Below are positions 19,665-25,176 of a stretch of DNA of 25,176 bases, in pieces. The position numbers were made by a program, and so were the translations under genes. The notes below the pieces were generated by a model. That model saw only the letters and a program-made list of their open reading frames with translations. It was not told the DNA's origin and did no database searches. The stretch is from the NCBI GenBank assembly GCA_003550305.1, contig QKYT01000019.1, positions 403,108 through 428,283 of the forward strand. The letters run 5' to 3'. This stretch comes from Glomus cerebriforme (lineage: Eukaryota > Glomeromycota > Glomeromycetes > Glomerales > Glomeraceae). Each line of letters starts with the position of its first letter. The stretch's first letter is position 1.

Positions 19665-20726
19665 TAGAATTGGACCAGCTCCTAACTTTATAAATTCCTT
19701 AAATTTGGAGGAANACCAATTCTTGTAATAGGTGATTTGGCTTAGCTTTCACCTATTAAAAGTAATCCAGTATTTTATCATCCAACATGAAAAAGATTTT
19801 TCCATTATTTCTTAGAACATCACATTCCCAACAAAATGTAATCAATGTTATCAAATGCTCCAAGAAGTTATATTAGGACATTTAAGTGAACAAACTATCC
19901 TTGCCATACATTAAATCAAAAGTTGAATTGTATCAATCACTTTAAATACTACCTCTATTATATCTCAGAAAATAGCTCAAACTATTAACTCCATAATATT
20001 GACAAAATTATTATCATTTAACTCGAAGGATCTTTACTTCAATTTCAATTGATTTTATGAATAATGAACAATGGGAGGAATTTTATTCAGAAAAGGCATT
20101 TATGCATTATACAAATTATCCTACTGAATTAATATTATCAGTAGGTGCAAGAGTTATGTACCTTAATAGTACTCAATTTAAACATGGATGAAAATATGTG
20201 ATCAAAAAAATGTAGAAGTTACATTTCCATTAAGCGATAGGAATCAAGACTTTTATTCTTTACTTTTTAATGCGTATATCAGCAAAGAGAACACGATCTC
20301 CATTTCAAAGTGCTAACAATTTACAAAACTTAAGGTATTACATACGTTGCCTCATATTACTCTTAATTTGGATGAAATGATTTTTGCTAACGGACAATAC
20401 AGTATATGGCAATGAGCAGATCTCCATTTTGGGATAAGCTTGACATAACATTGTTGTAGCCCAAACGTAACCATGTCCCGAATCCGACTTGGGATATCCC
20501 AAATCAAACTTGGGACAATACTATGTCCGAAATTTAACCATATCCCAAACAAAACTAGTAAATTTTAAATGTTTAAGACGTCTCAAACTACCATTTAAGA
20601 CTGGGTTAGTTTGGGACATGGTCAAGTTTCGGATATAAGGTTTTCCCAAGTTTGATTTGGGACATAGTAGTGTTTGGGCTACAACAACATCATTTGATAT
20701 AAATTCTATTAAAACTGACAAACATG
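19665..20726 (+). pseudogene. PIF1-like DNA helicase relic, interrupted by a MITE
   Basis: Scattered frames recover the C-terminal half of a PIF1-type superfamily 1 helicase. In order: FGGKPILVIGDLA-stop-LSP (19705-19755; motif III is normally GDxxQLxP), PIKSNPVFYHPT-stop-KRFF, TSHSQQN (near 19820), KVELYQSL..NTTSI and SQKIAQTINSI pieces (19920-20000), ELILSVGARVMYLNSTQFKH (about 20118-20188), NVEVTFPLSD, LPHITLNLDEMIFANGQ (about 20349-20400), and motif VI YMAMSRSPFWDKLDIT (about 20403-20450). A 235-bp element then splits the gene, and SFDINSIKTDKHV resumes at 20691. At least two in-frame nonsense codons and several frameshifts make it non-functional. The Walker A half is not found upstream. 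PIF1-like genes are abundant in Rhizophagus, partly through Helitrons, so it may come from a mobile element. Confidence 0.75.
20452..20686. mobile_element. MITE, 235 bp, inserted in the helicase relic
   Basis: Perfect 15-bp terminal inverted repeats, TGTTGTAGCCCAAAC and GTTTGGGCTACAACA, continue imperfectly for about 50 bases (ATGTCCC, AATC and ACTTGGGA are shared). ACAT is present on both sides (20448-20451 and 20687-20690). Removing the element and one ACAT rejoins the helicase frame (DKLDIT to SFDINSIK). Internal motifs gggacat/atgtccc recur in both orientations. The superfamily is unclear; a 4-bp duplication is not diagnostic. Two overlapping minus-strand frames here are artefacts of the inverted repeats. 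Confidence 0.85.
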
Positions 20727-20730
20727 TGAC

Positions 20731-21190
20731 GAAAAAAATCAGATTTTACATTTCTGATTTAAATTGATTTTATTTCAAAACTTTTCTTTATTCTTATATA
20801 TTTCTAAATTATTCAACAATCATATAGTAAAACTTCATTATTAATCGATTAATTTTCAGAAATTATCTCTCATTATAAAAATACTACACCATGTCTTCCC
20901 TACGGCCCTATCAAATACTATATACGCGCATTACAGTTATTCGTTAGTTTCCCTTTGAACATGAACTATCTTTAATTATTATTTTTAATCAAAGATAATC
21001 GTTATAAATAAATGGGACATATTACTTTTGATTTCACTCCAGAAAAATCTTTGATATTTTTATCGTTATTGTGTAGTTGCTTAAAATCACAGATTTTTTT
21101 CAGCGGATTCTATTATTTTTACATACAGCAGAATACAGATGGTAAAGATCGCTTGTCATTAGATTGAAATCTTAAAAGATTGACATCAGT
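20731..21190. other. Intergenic between helicase relic and LINE fragment
   Basis: No gene or repeat recognised. It contains the left flank of the LINE insertion, which runs straight into the duplicated target at 21191. Confidence 0.4.
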
Positions 21191-21208
21191 CATATAATAT
21201 AAAAATTA

Positions 21209-21812
21209 TTTTATTTTTATTTTTATTTTTAGGTGAGCGCGGATTCGCTACAAGTCAAGAAGTAACAAACATAGAAAACTAAAAGTGACTATATCTAAAA
21301 TTACTAATGAAAAGCAGCTGAGCCCCCAAAAATGTGAACTGTCTACGCCTAGCGAATATGATAGATAAAACCGATCCGCCCTCTAACTATCTAAAATAAA
21401 AATTGGGTCGCTAAATAAAGGATGTGAAATAGAAGAAACATCTAAACTAGATACAAAATCAGAAAAAGAAATAAAATTATTATTAAAAAAAAAAAATTTC
21501 GATGGTGAGTCCATGATCCAGAATGCAAAAAATTCGAAGATGCCCAAATGAGCCATAACGTATTAGAGAATTGCGAAGGTGAACGGCAAACAGCCGTAGG
21601 TTGAATATTGTTGGTAACAGAAGGGCGATTCCTGTTAGGGGTGCGATGTCGAGAGAGTTTGGGACGTTTATCCTTGCGGTAGATATTCAATGATTTTTCC
21701 CAATCTATACGCGCGTTGCAATGAGCTATCCACGTGATTCTTCGGAGGTCCATGAGAAAAAAGTGAAGAAAATCAATTAAATGTCGTTGACGAGGTTTTT
21801 TAGAAGGGAAAA
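21209..21812 (-). mobile_element. 5'-truncated LINE (non-LTR retrotransposon), 604 bp
   Basis: An 18-bp perfect direct repeat, CATATAATATAAAAATTA, flanks it (21191-21208 and 21813-21830). On the minus strand the element ends in a (TAAAAA)n-type tail at 21209-21232. Long target duplications plus a simple-repeat tail are the hallmark of target-primed reverse transcription. The minus-strand frame 21442-21834 encodes what looks like the extreme C-terminus of a LINE ORF2: FLMDLRRITWIAHCNARIDW then EKSLNIYRKDKRPK, resembling the post-RT basic tail common in Rhizophagus elements. Its first residues come from the target duplication and flank, so the frame is chimeric. Base composition is less AT-rich than the surroundings. 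The RT core is absent because the 5' end was not copied. Family call by motif recall; insertion call by structure. Confidence 0.85.
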
Positions 21813-21830
21813 CATATAATATAAAAATTA

Positions 21831-22083
21831 GCATTTATAATATAATTAATTTATTTTTTTTTAGTAACACGTGATCAGCTCGTGATCAAAATAAAAAGGT
21901 TCTACGATGATAAGTGACCATAAAATAGTTCTTAACATCAAATAAAGAATTATTTTTATTAAAAATTTTATTGATCACATTACATAAATTCATATTCCAA
22001 TATAACAATCGTGTAGTTAGATAGTATTAAAAAAAAATTGTCATTATAATTGAAATTGATTAGGCACGAAGTTAAATACTCAC
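21831..22083. other. Intergenic
   Basis: No gene recognised. CACGTG at 21868-21873 within a short direct repeat (acacgtgatcagctcgtgatc). Confidence 0.4.
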
Positions 22084-22182
22084 CGGACCGTCGATTTTTC
22101 CATCAAACTCTTCATCTCCAGTTTTCCAAAGACAGCTCCCAAATTCAAATTTAGGATCAAGTCCAAAATCTTTATAATCAAT
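22084..22182 (-). other. Exon-like fragment, unrecognised
   Basis: On the minus strand, 33 codons read IDYKDFGLDPKFEF, then GSCLWKTGDEEFDGKIDGP, balanced in composition and unlike local noise. They are followed at once by GTGAGT (22083 down to 22078), a good 5' splice site, with a possible branch motif CTAAC farther on. A cag/aag acceptor could precede it, but no neighbouring exon was found and no family was recognised. It may be a stranded exon of a lost gene. Confidence 0.3.
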
Positions 22183-22922
22183 CTTTCCCCAAAATTACAG
22201 ATTATTTTGCCGACCTCCCCTATCTATATTGTTGTATCAACTGAAAGCTGTGTCTTCTGCTGCGGCTATAGGTACGATCAAACACCAAATTGAAAATAAA
22301 TCTTTCCCTTAGTTTTTCAAGAGTAGGGTCGATGTAATGAAAAAAAAATATTTGAATGATTCATCGTCGATATAAAGTTGTAGTTTTTCGTCCAATATTT
22401 AAATACAATCTAAAAGTCTACTTGAAGATAATAATAATCTATTGTACATAAAACCTAGCCCAAAATTATTTATTTTTTTTTGTAAAAAAAAAAAGAAGCA
22501 TTATAAAATAAAGAAAAAAGTTCTTTAAATTATTTGGTTTATATGACGTATTTTATAAAATAGAATACACATTTTGAAATAAACTCTTTTTTTTTGATAT
22601 CAGAATTTTCCCACTCAAAAAATCTATTATCACTAATCTAGCCTTTTAGATCCTTTTTTCACATGTCAATTAGCGCTATAATAACTTAACTATTAAAATC
22701 TCAGTCAATATCTTTGCTAAAAGTATTCCGCTCAAATGATTTAAATGATTGATGTTTTTGGTGCGATTTACATGCATTATTTTTAATTTTTATGCGACCA
22801 AAAACAAAAAGTGCTCTTGTTCTATCAATTAGGACAAATGCGGATAACGAATACTGTGTGTTCCTTTCAATAATTATCGTAAAATTTGACAAAATCGTAG
22901 ATCAAATCTAGTAATTTGTTTA

Positions 22923-23353
22923 CAGTCGCCAACCTGTTTATACCGAAAACTTGTACTGAACCAAATTTCACAGAACTGATCTTTTTACACTGGATATAAC
23001 GAAATCATATAATAAATTACTATATACTGCATCCGAACTCAGCCCAAGTATATTAGTTATATATTTAGTATACCGAACTGTCACGCGAATGTCATGTGAC
23101 TTATAATAAGAAATAGCAATCTTACCGGAAAATGTTCACAGAAACTCTGTAGTACTAGAAATTTTTTGTTTCAAAGAACTCTAATATGTTTTATAGTATT
23201 TTTTCAAATTACTAGTTATCATGTGCCTATAATTTTATTGGATAAGATTTATATACTGAACAGTTCGGTATATAGCATGAATACATATCGAATTCATTAT
23301 ATACCGAACCGAACCTTCCGGAACGGCAGGTTCGTTATATCCAGTGGCGACTA
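22923..23353. mobile_element. Tc1/pogo-like MITE, 431 bp, TA target duplication
   Basis: Starts CAGTCGCCAACCTG and ends CCAGTGGCGACTA, bounded by TA on both sides (22921-22922, 23354-23355). The corresponding unoccupied sequence in kinase copy 1 is agtaatttgtTTAGTAAttt (5811-5830), so excision of the element plus one TA restores it exactly. The motif ACTGGATATAACGAA near the left end (about 22988) is inverted at the right end (TTCGTTATATCCAGT). Several ccgaac/gttcgg pairs occur inside. CAGT-type ends and TA duplication fit the Tc1-mariner-pogo superfamily. The plus-strand 65-residue frame within it is not a gene. Confidence 0.85.
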
Positions 23354-23952
23354 TAGTAAATAAATTAATAGCGACTTTAAAGGATGTTTAGTTCATGGGA
23401 AAAAGCTTAAATTAACTAATATTTATAAGAAAACTTCTGTTAAGAGGTTTAGGCTGTACATTATTTTTTTTAATACCTTTGGTTTCTTTTTTCATTTAAA
23501 TATTATTTATTATTGTTATTTTCAAAACAGTAAAGTTTTTTCACTTAAAAGTTTGTAATTTCTATTAACACATATCAGACATTTCGCACTAACTGTATCA
23601 ACTTTTTTCATTAAGTAAAGTTATTGAAATAATCAAATATTAAATTTGATTAAAATATTCATAGATTTTTCTTTTATTTCACAATAGGTTTTATCATAAA
23701 CTATGTAGGTTTGGAAATATTAATTTGTGGAGTTATATCAGATATTCATAAATACAAATGTATATTACAAAAATTTTTGTTCGCCAAAATATTTTAATAA
23801 ATCCATTTAGTATCTTTTTTTTTTTTTTTTTTTTTATCATTATGAAATATTTTATAATATTTTATAATATTTAATTTTTTAAAATTATCTATCGAAGTTT
23901 CCCTTATTAAGGTGTCTGCAATCAGTCTAAACAAAAAATAGGGGGACAAACG

Positions 23953-24053
23953 TTTCACCGACAGGTCATTTCATCGATAAAAATTTTTTTAGAATATATC
24001 AAAAAATATTTTATTTTAAGTGATATTTTTACCACGCCTTGTTGTCGGTGAAA
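23953..24053. repeat. Inverted repeat, possible small MITE
   Basis: TTTCACCGACA (23953-23963) and TGTCGGTGAAA (24043-24053) form a perfect 11-bp inverted pair about 80 bases apart. GGTCATTTCATCG next to the left arm repeats the motif. It lies in the insertion specific to kinase copy 2. Outer limits and target duplication could not be fixed. Confidence 0.45.
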
Positions 24054-24691
24054 TGGACCAGACTCATTTTCTATAAATCTACTGGCAGTATAAATTATTC
24101 TAAACATTATTATTTCAAATAAACCAGCATATTCTAATATAAATTTCATCCTTATAGATTATAAAAAAGCTGGTTCTAATTAATTAGATGTCATTTTTGG
24201 TCTCAAAAATTTATTTCCATATGCTTTATATCGGTAATAATTTCTCTACCATTTCAATACTAGTTACAAGTTTTTAAACAGAAATTACATAAATAATTTA
24301 TACTGTAGATACTCACCGTAAATTTTGAAATATTGAAAGAATTTACTTAAATTATTTATATATTTTTAAAGCAAAAGCTGGAGTAATTGCAGCTAATCTT
24401 ATTTAATCTTAATTTTTTTCTTTTTAATTTTATTTCAGCGATATTTAAAATTGTTGGCGCAGCATTTTGAAAATCATTTAATATACGCACTATTTTTTTT
24501 TATTATTTTAATTTAATTGATTGAAACTACATTACACATAATTACCTAATATCTCGAATTTGTTTATCAAAACAAAAAAGCTCGTTGGCGTAAAAATGAA
24601 ATGGTTCGACATTCGACCGCAACAAATTATATTTGGTAACAGCCCCGTAACACCATGTTCATTGTGTCCATTTGGTGATACCAGCCCTACT

Positions 24692-24699
24692 TATAAATA
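24692..24699 (+). promoter_or_regulatory. TATA box of kinase gene 2
   Basis: TATAAATA, 86 bases before the ATG at 24785, in the same ccagccctacttataaataa context as kinase gene 1. Confidence 0.55.
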
Positions 24700-24784
24700 A
24701 ACAAAAAAAAAATTTAATTTTAAAAAAAGTAGCGTAAAAATTAAATTCCACAGTAAAAATTTTCCCGTACCAAAGTACTCAACA

Positions 24785-25176
24785 ATGTCTAATAACGCCG
24801 AATTAAAAGTTACCAATGAGGGGATTAACTGGATTGAAAATGCTATTTCTAATAACCTCATTAAACATTACGTATTTGAAAATTTTTATAATCTTACTGA
24901 AATTGGTTCTGGAGGCTTTGGAATAGTTTATCGCGCAAATTTGGAAAATGCCAATAAATATTTCGCATTGAAATCTTTTATTAATTTCAATGACGCAACA
25001 CAAGAAATTATTCGTGAGGTAATTATAACATAATGCAGGTTTCATGAAATATAATATACATTTTTTAATTTAAAAAAATTATTTATTACTTAGATTAAAC
25101 TTCAGCGTGAAGTCGATTTTCATGATAATGTTATTAGATTTTATGGTGTCACTACTAAATTGGGTATGATATGTTT
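24785..25176 (+). CDS. TKL-type protein kinase, 5' exons only (runs off the window)
   Basis: Exon 1 is 24785-25018 (78 codons) and exon 2 is 25094-25163, with the intron GTAATT...TTAG between them and the next GTATGA donor at 25164. The splice sites sit exactly where they do in kinase gene 1. Visible parts are the glycine loop IGSGGFGIVYRA (residues 40-51), the ATP lysine in FALKSF, and the alpha-C region QREVDFHDN. The protein differs from kinase 1 by few substitutions (SNN for SDN near the start, NWIEN for NWIKN, FHDN for HHDN) and by ATQ for AVVK with one codon fewer near residue 71-74. Both frames are clean, so this copy looks functional so far. Whether it also carries Sel1 repeats lies beyond the window; the catalytic and DFG motifs are not visible. 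Confidence 0.85.

Larger units (their letters stand above)
22321..24784. repeat. Upstream flank of kinase gene 2, duplicated from 4533-6477
   Basis: Collinear, direct-orientation copy of the DNA before kinase gene 1. Near the 3' end the two copies share cagcgatatttaaaattgtt, ccatttggtga...ccagccctactt, and almost every base from the TATA box to the ATG. This copy lacks the roughly 470-base block of copy 1. It has two own insertions: a MITE at 22923-23353 and about 780 bases near 23440-24220, in which no gene is recognised. Confidence 0.8.

Noticed and set aside
20352..20721. Two minus-strand 66-residue frames
   Set aside because: They cover the 235-bp MITE and the helicase relic in antisense; both are by-products of the inverted repeats.
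22701..22892. 63-residue minus-strand frame
   Set aside because: The homologous DNA upstream of kinase 1 (about 5590-5720) does not keep the frame.
23166..23363. 65-residue plus-strand frame
   Set aside because: It lies inside the TA-flanked MITE and runs through its terminal repeat.
24803..25045. 80-residue minus-strand frame
   Set aside because: Antisense of kinase exon 1, which is conserved in the sense frame with gene 1.
1..25176. tRNA, rRNA or other RNA genes
   Set aside because: No T-loop-like GGTTCGAATCC motif or rRNA-like stretch was noticed on either strand when reading by eye; a tRNAscan-SE or Rfam search would settle it.

Overview
The window looks like nuclear DNA of an arbuscular mycorrhizal fungus, most likely Rhizophagus or a close relative. 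It is very AT-rich and gene-poor, with short spliceosomal introns (GT...AG, about 70-90 bp). It carries tyrosine-kinase-like (TKL) kinases, Sel1-like repeat (SLR) proteins and a BTB/BACK relic, all families known to be greatly expanded in Glomeromycotina. The species call is an inference from gene content and base composition. There is one 640-base assembly gap and three single Ns.

Layout. At 1-906 lie a dispersed repeat (its inverted partner is at 18851-19230) and a decayed BTB/BACK gene. At 2404-3297 a minus-strand SLR gene has lost its last repeat to frameshifts. At 3885-4335 is a dead copy of the 5' part of a kinase gene. At 6478-8739 is the main gene, a five-exon kinase-SLR fusion assembled here from separate open frames (642 codons), followed by out-of-frame SLR remnants to about 9018. 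At 11629-12624 is an intact kinase-less SLR gene, and at 14906-15582 the 3' part of another whose start lies in the gap. From 15583 to 18850 no gene can be named. From 19665 to 21812 there is a decayed PIF1-like helicase split by a small inverted-repeat transposon, and a 5'-truncated LINE with a perfect 18-bp target-site duplication. At 24785 a second kinase gene begins and runs off the end.

Two duplications organise the window. One copied the kinase 5' end with about 2 kb of upstream DNA (4533-6477 and 22321-24784). The other copied an SLR 3' end with its downstream flank (8990-11410 and 12590-14190). Because each copy serves as an empty-site reference for the other, several transposon insertions can be placed almost to the base: three hAT-like MITEs with 8-bp duplications and one TA-duplicating Tc1/pogo-like MITE. 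The kinase-SLR fusion joins a cytosolic kinase to a helical scaffold; the kinase-less SLR genes share the scaffold and the hinge before it. They could be derived scaffolds or decoys of the fusion, but that is inference.
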